The notes beneath the pieces were generated by a model. The model saw nothing but the letters and a program-made list of their open reading frames with translations, did not search any database and was not told the DNA's origin. This document shows positions 53,840 through 63,936 of a stretch of DNA of 64,000 nucleotides, one piece after another. The number at the start of each line of letters is the position of its first letter. Within the stretch, counting starts at the first letter, position 1. The stretch lies in NCBI GenBank assembly GCA_018262795.1, contig JADFDM010000004.1:185155-249154 (forward strand). Reading direction: 5' to 3'. The translations under genes and the position numbers were made by a program. This DNA is from Sphingobacteriales bacterium. Lineage in GTDB: Bacteria > Bacteroidota > Bacteroidia > Chitinophagales > LD1.

Positions 53840-56800
53840 TTATCGCAGTAAGGTAATGCTCCCCTTAAATAATTTTTCGGAGTAATTATCTAAGTAAACC
53901 ACTTTTACGATATACACGAACACAGCCGGATTCTGCAACACTCCCTTGTAGCGCCCGTCCCACTTAAAGTTCATGTCGTTGCTTTCGTACACCATTTCAC
54001 CAATGCGGTTAAAAATGGCTACATGAAACTGTTTCCACGCTTCTTTATTTCCATACACTTCAAAGTAATCGTTGCTGCCGTCACCGTTTGGCGTAAAGGC
54101 ATTCGGCACATACACCACATACTTAGGCACTACGGTAATGTGGAGGGTATCGGTAGCAATGCAGCCATTCACATCGGTTCCGGTAACTTGGTAGCTAATG
54201 CTTTGAATCGGAGAAGCAGTAGGGCTTACACAATCGTAGCAATCTAAGGCGACAGGTGGAGACCACAATATAGAGCCAAAGGCACTTCCTATGGCGTTCA
54301 CATTCAAAACCACACTTTGTCCGAGGTCAATTGTGCTTGCATCGGGAGTCGCATCAATACTGAAGATAGAATCGTTTCCAATATAGAATGAACTATCCTT
54401 TGTGCAGCCATGTGCATCGGTCACGGTGATGGAATAGAGGCCGGTGTCTAAAGCAAAAATATCTTCCGAAGTTTCTCCATTCGACCAGTTAAACTGAAGC
54501 GGCATAAAGGAGGAAGAGGTAGTAATATTTACGGCTCCGTTTTGAAGCGGGAAGCATAGCACGTTGGTGGGCACTCCGCTGAGTGAAACTCCCGGCAATT
54601 CCGTCACTGTAAAGTTATCGCTCACCGTGCATCCATGATTATCCGTTACGGTGAGGGAGTAATTGCCTCCGTTCAGATTCATAAGGTCTTCGGTAACGGC
54701 ACTATTAGCCCAAGCAAAAGAATAAGGCAAACTACCTCCCGCAGGATGGCTGAGGATGCTTCCATCTCCATGTAATGGACAGGAAACATTGGTGACCACC
54801 GGATGAATAGTGAGTGCCGGAGGTTCAGTCACCGTTAGCGGACTGAGAGAAAAGCTACAGTTGTTGGCATCGGTCACCGTCATGGAATAGTTGCCGGGCG
54901 AAAGATTTGTTGCGGTAGAAGTATTTACCGAAGGGGTAAGGCTCCATTGATAGCTATAAGCGGTCGTGCCTCCCGTAGAGTTAATTGCAATAATACCATT
55001 ATTCATTCCATTGCAAGGAATATTGGTGATAGTAGAAGTAGCCGCCAAAGGGGCAGACGGTTGGCTAATAAATACAATAGCGGTATCTGTGCATTGATGA
55101 GCATCCGTTACGGTAACTATATAATTTCCCGAAATGAGTGCAGTGGCCGTAGGGTTAGTTTGCGATGGATTAGTGCTCCACAAGTAACTGTAACTTGGTG
55201 TGCCGCCCGTAGCTATAACGGTGGCGCTCCCAGTAGCATCGCCAAAACAAAGCACAGCTATATTCGAAGCCGATAAACTCAATGGCATAGCCGGTTGCAG
55301 AATAGTATCTGCTCCTGTAGCCGAGCAGCCTGCTGTATCGCTTACCGTTACCGAGTAGGCTCCGGCTATCAACTGCGCAGCGGTAGCACTTGTTTGAGCA
55401 GGAGTCGTATTCCAGTTATAACTGTAATTGCCATAGCTGCCGCTTGCATTCACGGAAGCGCTCCCGGTGGCATCGCCAAAGCACAATACATCCACATGGC
55501 TAAACGAAAGCGATAGCGGAGTAGGAGGGGCAGCAACTACAATGGAATTACTCACAGTACAGTTATTCGAATCGGTTACTGAAACTGAATAAGAACCTCC
55601 GGGAATATTAGTGATGCCGGAAGTATTTTGAGGCGGGCTGGTATTCCAAACATAATTGTAAGGAGAAGTTCCGCCTGCGGCTGTAGCATCAGCCGCTGCA
55701 TTTGGTTGTCCGTAACATAAAGGCTGACTAAGGCTGATCGTTACTGACAGTGGTGTGGCCGGTTGCGAAATGATGGAGGAGATAGTAGCCGTACAGTTGT
55801 TTGCATCTGTTACGGTGACGGTATAAGTGTTTGCCGTTAAATTTGTAGCCGCAGCATTTGTTTGCACCGGATTGCTGTTCCATTGATAGCTGTATGGGGT
55901 AGTCCCTCCTGCAGCTATAGCGGTAGCGCTGCCGGTGTTATCTCCATAGCAAAGCACATCCACATGCATTTCACTTACAGTCAAAGCCGCAGCAGGTTGA
56001 TGGATGGTAGTGCTAATAGTAAAGGAACAGTTTAAAGAATCGCTGACGGTGACGGTATAATTTCCGGCAAGCAGATGAATAGCAGTAGCTGTATTTTGCA
56101 CAGGCGAGCTATTCCAACTATAGGTATAGCCGGGAACTCCTCCTGTGGCAGTAGCAATGATACTGCCGGAAGCATCTCCATAGCAAAGCACATCGGTAGA
56201 GTCAAGGGTGGCGCTAACGGGGGTGGGCGGTTGATGCACGGTGGCGCTGGCACTCACTGTGCAAGTATGCGAATCAGTGACCGTCACATCATAGGTTCCT
56301 TCCGGTAGGTTGCTCAAGTTAGGAGTACTTTGAGGAGGTACCGTATTCCATGAGTAAGTGTAGGTAGGCGAACCACCCGTCACAGTAGAAGTGACGGCTC
56401 CGGTACTTTCTCCAAAACAAAATACCGGTGTAGGAGCCAATTGAACACTTACCCCATTGGGAGGCTGCGTAACGGTGAATGAAGCGGTAGCGGTGCAGGC
56501 ATTCGTATCGGTTACTGTAACAGTATAGTTATCCGCAGTCAAGTTGATAGCATTAGGTGTATTTTGTACGGGGCTGCTATTCCATTGATAAAAGGAGTAA
56601 GGAGTAGTGCCACCGGTAGTGGTAGTGTTAATGCTGCCATCATTTCCATTCATGCAGGTCACATTCGTAGCCGTTCCATTAATAGTTAACTGAGCAGGCT
56701 CGCTGATGTTGACAGTGGTGGTAGCAGTACAGTTATGTGCATCCGTCACCGTAAGCGTGTAAACTCCTGCAAAAAGAGCAGTGTCGTTTTGAGTTGTAGT

Positions 56801-57760
56801 TCCGTCATTCCATACAAAATTCATAGGAGCCGTTCCTCCGGAATAACTCATGTAAGCGGAGCCGGTACCGGTGCCAAAGCAGGCAGCCCCATTTACCGTG
56901 GGGGTTAAAATTAATGGCTGTGGCTCGGTGATAACTATACTGGTAGTAGCAGTGCAAGTATTGGCATCGGTAACGGTAATGGTGTAAGTACCCGCAGGAA
57001 CATTATCTAACACTGTATCGTTTTGCAACGGAGTTGAATTCCATTGATAACTAAACGGAGGGTTCTGACCGATGATGTTTGCAGTGGCTAATCCATCTGC
57101 GCCACCAGCACACGATACATTGTTATTGATGGTAGCTATCACCGCTACAGCAGCCGGAAGTATAGGGCTCATGTTGTCCACCAAAATATAAGGCTCATCC
57201 GAGCAGCCTAAACTGTGAACGTAAATGGTGATAAACGGCCAGTTTTGGGTAGGTGTAAAAGTGACGGTGTAATTAACCCAAGTATCATAAGGGGTAATAT
57301 CGCCAGAGGCCCACAACAACTCTCCAAATCCGCAAGTTCCGTTCCCGCCCCATATTTGACATTCGGCACAACCCGGTATAATACCTCCACTAGTGGAAGA
57401 TGAATTGGCGAGGTCAATAGTGAAAGTATATTGTAAGCCCGATTGCATGGGAGTGCTCAACTGTTGCGAAGCGCCTTCCTGCCAGTTGGCAGAAACCTGA
57501 TTCACTAAGCCGAGGTAAGTGCTCCCATTGGTTGGTGGGAGGGAGATACCCCAACTTCCCGGCTGCGTGTCGGGTGTTTGGCCGGGTTGGCAATTGGTCC
57601 ATGGGGCGGGAGTAATATGCGGTTGAGGTGTTCCTTCAAAGGAAGGATTTTGAACAATAAGCGGTTGTGGGTTACCACATTGAGCGAAGAGTTGAGCACA
57701 AGCAAAGCAAAAGAATACTGCTCCCAGTACTGTCACTTTCAGTTTGTTTTGCTTGCTCAT
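53840..57760 (-). CDS. giant secreted SprB-repeat protein with T9SS type B C-terminal domain
   Basis: This 1306-residue surface protein starts with a signal peptide (1-26, ending LFAQ). Residues about 28-200 form a carbohydrate-binding-like beta domain. Twelve SprB repeats of about 75 residues follow, each with a C-x-G-x3-G opening, a Y-x-W centre and TVTDxxxCTAT ending. A PKD-like domain leads to the C-terminal ~85 residues (NAFTPNGDGSNDYFEV, WDGRYKGVLQNPAVFVYIV), the gliding-motility-associated type B sorting signal. It is exported by type IX secretion and probably serves as an adhesin like flavobacterial SprB. Repeat Cys pairs are conserved. Confidence 0.92.
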   Translation of the reverse strand: MSKQNKLKVTVLGAVFFCFACAQLFAQCGNPQPLIVQNPSFEGTPQPHITPAPWTNCQPGQTPDTQPGSWGISLPPTNGSTYLGLVNQVSANWQEGASQQLSTPMQSGLQYTFTIDLANSSSTSGGIIPGCAECQIWGGNGTCGFGELLWASGDITPYDTWVNYTVTFTPTQNWPFITIYVHSLGCSDEPYILVDNMSPILPAAVAVIATINNNVSCAGGADGLATANIIGQNPPFSYQWNSTPLQNDTVLDNVPAGTYTITVTDANTCTATTSIVITEPQPLILTPTVNGAACFGTGTGSAYMSYSGGTAPMNFVWNDGTTTQNDTALFAGVYTLTVTDAHNCTATTTVNISEPAQLTINGTATNVTCMNGNDGSINTTTTGGTTPYSFYQWNSSPVQNTPNAINLTADNYTVTVTDTNACTATASFTVTQPPNGVSVQLAPTPVFCFGESTGAVTSTVTGGSPTYTYSWNTVPPQSTPNLSNLPEGTYDVTVTDSHTCTVSASATVHQPPTPVSATLDSTDVLCYGDASGSIIATATGGVPGYTYSWNSSPVQNTATAIHLLAGNYTVTVSDSLNCSFTISTTIHQPAAALTVSEMHVDVLCYGDNTGSATAIAAGGTTPYSYQWNSNPVQTNAAATNLTANTYTVTVTDANNCTATISSIISQPATPLSVTISLSQPLCYGQPNAAADATAAGGTSPYNYVWNTSPPQNTSGITNIPGGSYSVSVTDSNNCTVSNSIVVAAPPTPLSLSFSHVDVLCFGDATGSASVNASGSYGNYSYNWNTTPAQTSATAAQLIAGAYSVTVSDTAGCSATGADTILQPAMPLSLSASNIAVLCFGDATGSATVIATGGTPSYSYLWSTNPSQTNPTATALISGNYIVTVTDAHQCTDTAIVFISQPSAPLAATSTITNIPCNGMNNGIIAINSTGGTTAYSYQWSLTPSVNTSTATNLSPGNYSMTVTDANNCSFSLSPLTVTEPPALTIHPVVTNVSCPLHGDGSILSHPAGGSLPYSFAWANSAVTEDLMNLNGGNYSLTVTDNHGCTVSDNFTVTELPGVSLSGVPTNVLCFPLQNGAVNITTSSSFMPLQFNWSNGETSEDIFALDTGLYSITVTDAHGCTKDSSFYIGNDSIFSIDATPDASTIDLGQSVVLNVNAIGSAFGSILWSPPVALDCYDCVSPTASPIQSISYQVTGTDVNGCIATDTLHITVVPKYVVYVPNAFTPNGDGSNDYFEVYGNKEAWKQFHVAIFNRIGEMVYESNDMNFKWDGRYKGVLQNPAVFVYIVKVVYLDNYSEKLFKGSITLLR

Positions 57761-58002
57761 TTTTAATCTTCTACTTTATTATTAATAGAACTAAAAATAG
57801 AGTTTCGCGTTGTATTCGCACAAATTTATTTCACTGTTTGTGGATAATCCTAAAAAGTGAAGGGGCACTCACTCAGAATAGAGGTAATCTAAAGCCGATT
57901 CAAGCAAATTAAATAGTTGTATTTTTTTAGTCCCAGAAGGACGGAACTTTTGGTAGCAAAGAAATAGTGCGTATGCCACTCTTTGAAACCACCGCTACAA
58001 AT

Positions 58003-59181
58003 CTATCCCTCTGTCGAAGAATTTGGTGGGTCAGCAGGGTCGGTTTCTTGGGCAGAGGTAGTTTCCTCGTCAGTTTTTATTTCTTGCTTAGGGCCACTAT
58101 TGTTTTGCCCTCTCGAAGCCTGCTTTTGTAATTTTTCCATGGTGGAGTAAATGTCTTTGAGCTTTTCCTCTTTGGAGGCCATCGTCTCCTTCAGCATGTT
58201 GCTTTTTAATTTGATCAACTGCAACTCCATAGATTGAAGGTGATTGCTGTTGCTTTTCTGCTCTAAGTATGCTAACTCTTTTTTGTCGCGGTTTAGCGAG
58301 GCTTCCATCTTGTGAATGACTTCGGATAAGCCTTTTATACGCGAAGCGGTTTTGTCGCTGAAGAAATGATTGCGCTGCTCATTTATATACTGAATTGTAG
58401 CATCAAAGATCTTGCGCACCTGCACATCATCGGCCTTGGTGTAGCGGTTTCTCCGACCTTCGTGCTGAACAGTTTTCAGTTCCTCCAACAAGTCTTTAAA
58501 GTTGGCTTTGTCATCCGCACGGTTTTTAATGCTCTCCAATTTTGCCAGCACTTCATCGCGCAAGGTGGCAGAGGCGGCTTCAAATTCAGCGCTTTCTGTT
58601 TTTCTAAATGTTTTTAGTTTTTCAAAAATGGAATTGACATCCTCTTTTATTTTATCCAAACGCTCTTGACTGATGTCTTTTTCTTTCCGGTGTTCCAGTA
58701 CTCTTTCCCAAAATGATTTGGCATCATCAAAAAGTTGACGATCGTACCGCACTAATTCAGCCGCCTTCTGCTTCAGCGCTTCTAATTCTAAAAGAAAACT
58801 TTCCCATAGTTTAGCGGTGAGTAGTTGAATAGCCCACTCGTTTTGTTGCCCTCTTATTTTCCCTGTTTCATCGGAGCGGATGTGGTCGGGCAATATAGAT
58901 TCAGCATGAAGATTTGGGTTGATGAATTCCACCTCTTTGGGAAATTCAATATCACCTCCCTCAATCCATTCTTTCATCAATTTTTCTTCCCACCCTTTGT
59001 CTAATCCTTTTTGTGGAATTATGTACAAGTCCACTTTAAATTCATCTTCTTTTAACTCATAGGCCAAAAGAACTTTTTTGTCATCGCTGGTTACACCTTT
59101 AGCAGTGAATCTCGATTGCATCATCCGTGTTTGTCTTTGTGTGTCTTTTTTTAAAAAGTTGTCAAAGATAATTCTTCTCAT
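58003..59181 (-). CDS. cytosolic coiled-coil protein, possibly DUF349-like
   Basis: The frame extends to 59205; ATG 59181 (MRRIIFDN) is a reasonable start. About 390 residues, no export signal. An N-terminal ~100 residues of alpha/beta character (LLAYELKEDEFKVDLYIIP) is followed by long amphipathic helices with Lys/Glu repeats (WERVLEHRKEKDISQERLDKI, FEKLKTFRKTE) that recall DUF349 modules and may act in RNA or ribosome handling. The C-terminal 30 residues are Glu/Thr/Pro-rich and disordered. Function not known. Confidence 0.6.
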   Translation of the reverse strand: MRRIIFDNFLKKDTQRQTRMMQSRFTAKGVTSDDKKVLLAYELKEDEFKVDLYIIPQKGLDKGWEEKLMKEWIEGGDIEFPKEVEFINPNLHAESILPDHIRSDETGKIRGQQNEWAIQLLTAKLWESFLLELEALKQKAAELVRYDRQLFDDAKSFWERVLEHRKEKDISQERLDKIKEDVNSIFEKLKTFRKTESAEFEAASATLRDEVLAKLESIKNRADDKANFKDLLEELKTVQHEGRRNRYTKADDVQVRKIFDATIQYINEQRNHFFSDKTASRIKGLSEVIHKMEASLNRDKKELAYLEQKSNSNHLQSMELQLIKLKSNMLKETMASKEEKLKDIYSTMEKLQKQASRGQNNSGPKQEIKTDEETTSAQETDPADPPNSSTEG

Positions 59182-59268
59182 TAAAAATGATGAATAAAGA
59201 AACATATTGCAAAGAGGCTTGAAAGAGAGTTGGGTTTCCTTTTATTTGTAAACAAGGATTTAGGAAGG

Positions 59269-59916
59269 ATGAAGTTTGACAATAAAATTATTGAAGCCAT
59301 TAAATGGGAGTTGCAGAAACCTTTGCCGGGAGTAGAGGCGCAGTACCGCATGGCCCCTTCGTATCGTCCCCGCATGACGAAGGAACAAATTACTCCACTT
59401 CATCCCAAACAGAGCGGTGTATTGTTGTTGCTTTATGAACATGCCGGGTCGCTGGATATTGCATTTACTCAACGCAAGAAATATGCAGGAGTTCACAGTG
59501 GACAAATGAGTTTTCCGGGCGGGAAGAAAGACTCACATGACAAGAATTTACAAGAGACCGCGCTGCGCGAAACGAAAGAAGAAATAGGAGTGGAGCCGGA
59601 CAAAATAGAAGTGATCGGTAAGTTGAGTGAGTTGTATATTCCACCCAGTAACTTTATGGTGTATCCGTCTGTAGGATTTGCGCCTAAGTTAGAAAGGTTT
59701 CAACCACAAGAAGAAGAAGTAGAAGAGATTGTAGAAATCCCGGTTCAATTTTTTCTCGATACAAAAAATATTAACCTTCAAACTGAAATCAAGTTAGTGA
59801 GTGGAGAAATAGTGAGAGTGCCCGCTTATGTTTTTGGCAAACACATCATTTGGGGTGCTACGGCTATTATGATGAGTGAGTTTACTTTTGTGTTGGAGAG
59901 AGCGATGAGTCGCTGA
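59269..59916 (+). CDS. NUDIX hydrolase, CoA pyrophosphatase (NudL) type
   Basis: I choose ATG 59269 (MKFDNKIIEAI), preceded by AGGAAGG, over a TTG at 59230. The ~215-residue protein has the full Nudix box GGKKDSHDKNLQETALRETKEEIG with the REx2EE glutamates, and the preceding SGQMSFPGG that marks CoA/NADH-pyrophosphatase-like enzymes. It probably cleaves CoA to phosphopantetheine and 3',5'-ADP or cleans up related nucleotides. It starts near the divergent coiled-coil gene and ends 6 bp from the convergent T9SS protein gene. Confidence 0.88.
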   Translation: MKFDNKIIEAIKWELQKPLPGVEAQYRMAPSYRPRMTKEQITPLHPKQSGVLLLLYEHAGSLDIAFTQRKKYAGVHSGQMSFPGGKKDSHDKNLQETALRETKEEIGVEPDKIEVIGKLSELYIPPSNFMVYPSVGFAPKLERFQPQEEEVEEIVEIPVQFFLDTKNINLQTEIKLVSGEIVRVPAYVFGKHIIWGATAIMMSEFTFVLERAMSR

Positions 59917-59922
59917 TTGCTC

Positions 59923-62007
59923 TTAGCGAATCAAAATAATATCTTTTACCACTGTATTGGTTTTCCCGGGATTTAGAGGGCTGCTGTAAATTACTTTGCA
60001 CACATACGAACCGGCATTCTGCAATTTGCCTTTGTAAGTTCCGTTCCAAGGTGAATTTGTTTCGGCATGAAACACTACTTCGCCCCAACGATTATAAATG
60101 TGGATGTCTTGAATTTCGGCATAGTTGCCTTTGAAGATCACAAACAAATCATTTACCCCATCTCCATTTGGGCTAAAAGCATCGGGAACTTTTATATCGG
60201 GCAATAACAGTTCTATGGTTTTGCAGGAGGTGGCTGTACAATCATAACTATTGGTCACTGTTACACAGTAGGTGGTGGTGGTATTCGGTTGGGCAAGTGG
60301 ATTGTAAATAGTGGCATTGCTCAACGCATCCGAAGGATTCCATTGGTAAGCATAAGTTGAATCTGAAATAGCCGCGAGCTGCACCGTTTGCCCCAGTAAC
60401 ACAGCCGAATCGGGAATAGCGGTAATAGTGACCTGAACATCCGGAACGGTAGCGTGTTCGGCAATTACAATTTCACAACCTCGTTGATCGGTCACGGTAA
60501 CTGTATAAGATTTTGTAAAAGTGACCTGTTCCGAAAAGGTGGAATCTATTGCTCCGTTGCTCCATGCAAAACTTGGAGGATAGGTAGCTGCGCCACTGGC
60601 GCTCATGGTTACTGTAGCCCCCGGGCATACGATAGTATCGCAGCAGGCCGATGCTGTTAATGGAACAAAGGGAACATCCGCTTCAGGAATTATTAAATCG
60701 GTGGCCGTACCGCCTTTATTCCCGGGTTGTGCGCCATTTGTGGTTCCATAAGGGCAAGCCGGTGGACTGATGCCAAAAACACTTTTCCCGTTGATGCCAC
60801 CACTATCAATAAATTGAAGATTAGGTGGAGCGCTACTGCCCTTTACCCAAAGAGTGCCACCACCACCGCCCGCACCGGGCCCGAAACAAAAACTCATGCT
60901 GCCACCGTTGTCTAATACGCCACCGTTTCCGCCATTTGCATTTACCTCTAAATTTCCCAAATAAGCATCTACATAGAACAACACCGTTCCGCCTGCCCCA
61001 CCTCCACCGGCCCCATCACTTTGTGCTTTTCCACGAACGCTATTACCATTGGCATTTATTTTTTCATCGTTGCCTATCAGCAGTTTTGAAATAATAATAC
61101 AAATGCCTCCGCCATTGGCTCCGGCAGTTCCTTCATCATTGTTCTCATCACCTGCACCACCGCCTCCTCCAAGAAATATTTTATTTAGAGTGCTGTTGTA
61201 AGGCAAAGCTTTGCCTCCTTTACCCGGTCCCGGCCCGGGGCAACTGAACTGCGAAACATTAGAGCGAATACCGCCTGTTCCTCCCGCTCCATAATTGCTG
61301 CCACCACCACCACCGGTATTGTGATCGTTGCCACCACCACCGCCATTTGCATTGCATCCTCTTCCGTAAGGATTAGGGGAATTGCCGATACCTTCCCCTT
61401 TGCGTGCCCCACAAACACTCGTTGCGCAGATATAATCCGTAGCTCCTCCGTTGCCGTTATTCCAACAAGTGGTTTCATTCTCTAAATCAGCTCCTCTAAA
61501 GCCCATCCCTGCCACGCTGATCGTGTCGGTTAGAATCAATGTGTCAGCTTTTATTAAAAAAATCCCACCTGAAGTTCCATCCCAGGGTTTGGCACGCAAG
61601 GCTGAATCGGTGGTCGCCTTTATATATTCCGGCAGAGAAACAATTTGAATAATTCCAGACTGTTCGTAATCGCGCTGAATGGCGTATTTGAATTTAATGT
61701 CATTGCCCGCTATCCAGTCAATGGTATTTATTTCATAATTGCCGCAACCTTTGTAATCGGTTACTTCCCCAAAATTGGAATTGTTGATAGTGCTGATTTC
61801 AGCTCCTTTCATCTGTATCATCAATACTTTTTGCCCGTCAAAGAATCCCGAAACGGTGTTCACGCTTATTTTATTCTCGCAATAATTGAGATGAGTAACT
61901 CCTGCGTAGGAATTAATGATGCCACCAATGTGCGATAGCTGTGCCGGTACTGAAGGTACCATTGCCAGTAAGAAAACAATAAAAAACAGCCATCGCTTTA
62001 CTTGCAT
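59923..62007 (-). CDS. glycine-rich secreted protein with T9SS type B C-terminal domain
   Basis: ATG 62007 (MQVKRWLFF) is preferred because it gives a normal signal peptide ending VPAQ; the frame extends 20 residues upstream. The ~694-residue protein has an N-terminal beta domain with GQKVLMIQMKGAEIS, a central region very rich in Gly with GGGGG and GGGGAG clusters (about 210-400), then Ig/PKD-like beta modules, and a C-terminal sorting domain (DAFSPNGDGVNDLFVI, WNGTYKGKLQNAGSYVC). It is exported by type IX secretion. It shares the tail domain type with the protein at 53840 but not the SprB repeats. Confidence 0.9.
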   Translation of the reverse strand: MQVKRWLFFIVFLLAMVPSVPAQLSHIGGIINSYAGVTHLNYCENKISVNTVSGFFDGQKVLMIQMKGAEISTINNSNFGEVTDYKGCGNYEINTIDWIAGNDIKFKYAIQRDYEQSGIIQIVSLPEYIKATTDSALRAKPWDGTSGGIFLIKADTLILTDTISVAGMGFRGADLENETTCWNNGNGGATDYICATSVCGARKGEGIGNSPNPYGRGCNANGGGGGNDHNTGGGGGSNYGAGGTGGIRSNVSQFSCPGPGPGKGGKALPYNSTLNKIFLGGGGGAGDENNDEGTAGANGGGICIIISKLLIGNDEKINANGNSVRGKAQSDGAGGGGAGGTVLFYVDAYLGNLEVNANGGNGGVLDNGGSMSFCFGPGAGGGGGTLWVKGSSAPPNLQFIDSGGINGKSVFGISPPACPYGTTNGAQPGNKGGTATDLIIPEADVPFVPLTASACCDTIVCPGATVTMSASGAATYPPSFAWSNGAIDSTFSEQVTFTKSYTVTVTDQRGCEIVIAEHATVPDVQVTITAIPDSAVLLGQTVQLAAISDSTYAYQWNPSDALSNATIYNPLAQPNTTTTYCVTVTNSYDCTATSCKTIELLLPDIKVPDAFSPNGDGVNDLFVIFKGNYAEIQDIHIYNRWGEVVFHAETNSPWNGTYKGKLQNAGSYVCKVIYSSPLNPGKTNTVVKDIILIR

Positions 62008-62138
62008 ATCCTGATGTTGAGGCGAATCAATTAATACAAACGTCAACGGCAAATTTATCAGCTTCATGTTAATACTTTGGAATGCTTAAATGCGTTTGAT
62101 GAAAATCTGCTTATTTGTGACACCTTTACAGGCGACAA

Positions 62139-63407
62139 ATGGAAAAGAAATTTAAAAAAATCATCCTGTTTTTCTTGGCTTGGGCCACCTTCGGCTCTGC
62201 TTATTCGGCAGAGTTATTAATACCGATGGATTTGAGCCAAACGAATCATTTGAAAGCGTACGGAATTGCTTACTGGGTGCTCAAACAACAAGTTGCGGTA
62301 GATTGGTTACTGAATTATCGCGGTGGAAGTTTTGCCATTCCTTATGCTACGGCTATTGAGAGTGAATGTAAAATACGGGGAGTGAGTTATGAAGTAATTG
62401 CGGATGGACAATACGGAGCTATACTGGCAGATATTGCTAATCCTGAGCAGAATATGGATGTGATGAAATTGGAGAAGGCTCCGAAGGTTTGTGTGTATTC
62501 TCCTAAAAGCAAGTTGCCCTGGGATGATGCGGTGACTTTAGTGCTCACCTATGCGGAGATTCCTTATGATGTAGTGTACGATGATGAAGTGCTGGACGGA
62601 AAGTTGTTGCAATACGATTGGCTGCATTTGCACCATGAAGATTTTACCGGTCAGTACGGGAAGTTTTATGCCAGCTATGGCAATGCTCCTTGGTATTTGG
62701 AAGATGTGGCGGAACAGGAAGCTCGTGCAAAGCGAAGAGGATTTGCAAAAGTGTCGCAGATGAAACTGGCGGTGGCTAAAAGTATTCGCGACTTTGTATT
62801 CGGAGGAGGTTTTATGTTTGCAATGTGCAGCGCTACTGATTCTTATGATATTGCATTAGCCGCTCAGAATACCGACATCTGCGATGTGATGTATGACCAT
62901 GACCCGCAAGACCCGCAGGCGCAGGAGAAGTTAGATTTCAGTCAATGTTTTGCTTTTCAAAATTTTCACTTGCGCACTAATCCCTACGAATACGAGTACT
63001 CCGATATTGATGCCAACTTTGGAAGAACGGTGCCAAAGGACCTTGACTACTTTACGCTCTTCGATTTTTCAGCAAAATGGGATCCGGTGCCTACCATGCT
63101 TTGTCAAGACCACACCAAAATTATCAAAGGATTTATGGGGCAGACGACCGCTTTTAAAAAGCAGTTCATCAAAAGCAATGTGCTGATAATGGGGCAGAAC
63201 AAAAGTGCGAATGAAGCACGCTATATACATGGCGAATACGGCAAAGGTTTATGGACATGGTATGCCGGGCACGATCCTGAAGATTATCAACATTTAGTAG
63301 GAGATCCTCCTACTAATCTTGACTTGCACCCCAATTCACCGGGGTATCGTTTGATTTTGAACAATGTGCTTTTCCCTGCCGCCCGCAAGAAGAAACAAAA
63401 GACATAA
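62139..63407 (+). CDS. exported conserved protein of unknown function
   Basis: The 422-residue protein has a signal peptide (1-24, ending AYSA). The body includes APKVCVYSPKSKLPWDDAVTLVL and VLDGKLLQYDWLHLHHEDFTGQYG, then GGFMFAMCSATDSYDIALAA, which recalls class I glutamine amidotransferase-like folds. Bacteroidota homologues are sometimes labelled asparagine synthetase B, but the synthetase motifs are absent and the protein is exported, so I do not accept that name. It ends in a basic tail. No operon partner. Confidence 0.65.
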   Translation: MEKKFKKIILFFLAWATFGSAYSAELLIPMDLSQTNHLKAYGIAYWVLKQQVAVDWLLNYRGGSFAIPYATAIESECKIRGVSYEVIADGQYGAILADIANPEQNMDVMKLEKAPKVCVYSPKSKLPWDDAVTLVLTYAEIPYDVVYDDEVLDGKLLQYDWLHLHHEDFTGQYGKFYASYGNAPWYLEDVAEQEARAKRRGFAKVSQMKLAVAKSIRDFVFGGGFMFAMCSATDSYDIALAAQNTDICDVMYDHDPQDPQAQEKLDFSQCFAFQNFHLRTNPYEYEYSDIDANFGRTVPKDLDYFTLFDFSAKWDPVPTMLCQDHTKIIKGFMGQTTAFKKQFIKSNVLIMGQNKSANEARYIHGEYGKGLWTWYAGHDPEDYQHLVGDPPTNLDLHPNSPGYRLILNNVLFPAARKKKQKT

Positions 63408-63444
63408 GATTACCGTTGCCGATTCTTTTTAGGGAAGTTGTTTA

Positions 63445-63936
63445 CTACTTTGTAGTTGGCTTTATGCCATCGGGATTTTCTATGTATTCAAAAATGAGGT
63501 TTATATCTTGGTCGGTGAGGTTAGGGAATACGTTCATTTGAGCAGGACGGCTGTTCGCTATTTCTACGGCATGTTTATATCCGGCATCCACCGGTTCGTT
63601 CCAGTTTTTCACCCAAATCTTTAGCCAGTAATCTCCACTCTTTCCTTTATAACTACCGGCTGCTTCCCATCTTTCTCGCACCCCTGCTAAGGCCGGTCCG
63701 GTGCCATCTGACTTTAAGTTGTGACAGGCAGCGCAGTTACTTTTAAATAAACTTCTCCCTTGTTTCCATTCAGCCATTTCAGGAGTTTCGTCAGTGGTCT
63801 CTTTCTTTTCAGTAGTAGCTTTTGCGGGTTTGTGATTCCATGTGCTGAGGTTAATGTTAAGCACAAAAACTATGGCTGCGGCCAGGAGCAACAATACAAT
63901 GGACAATTCCAACAGAGCGTTAGGTTGTTTTTTCAT
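63445..63936 (-). CDS. membrane-anchored c-type cytochrome
   Basis: The 163-residue protein has an N-terminal transmembrane helix (about 8-27), a Lys/Glu/Thr-rich linker, and a class I cytochrome c domain with CAACH (about 68-72) and a probable Met ligand in PAQMNVFPNLTD. It resembles small cytochromes that feed terminal oxidases. It is a second such protein beside the one at 50291, with different flanks. Confidence 0.88.
   Translation of the reverse strand: MKKQPNALLELSIVLLLLAAAIVFVLNINLSTWNHKPAKATTEKKETTDETPEMAEWKQGRSLFKSNCAACHNLKSDGTGPALAGVRERWEAAGSYKGKSGDYWLKIWVKNWNEPVDAGYKHAVEIANSRPAQMNVFPNLTDQDINLIFEYIENPDGIKPTTK

Noticed and set aside
54947-57602. Several Ser/Arg/Pro-rich frames on the plus strand and short minus frames inside the SprB-repeat gene
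   Set aside because: They are shadows of the repetitive coding sequence of the 1306-residue protein.
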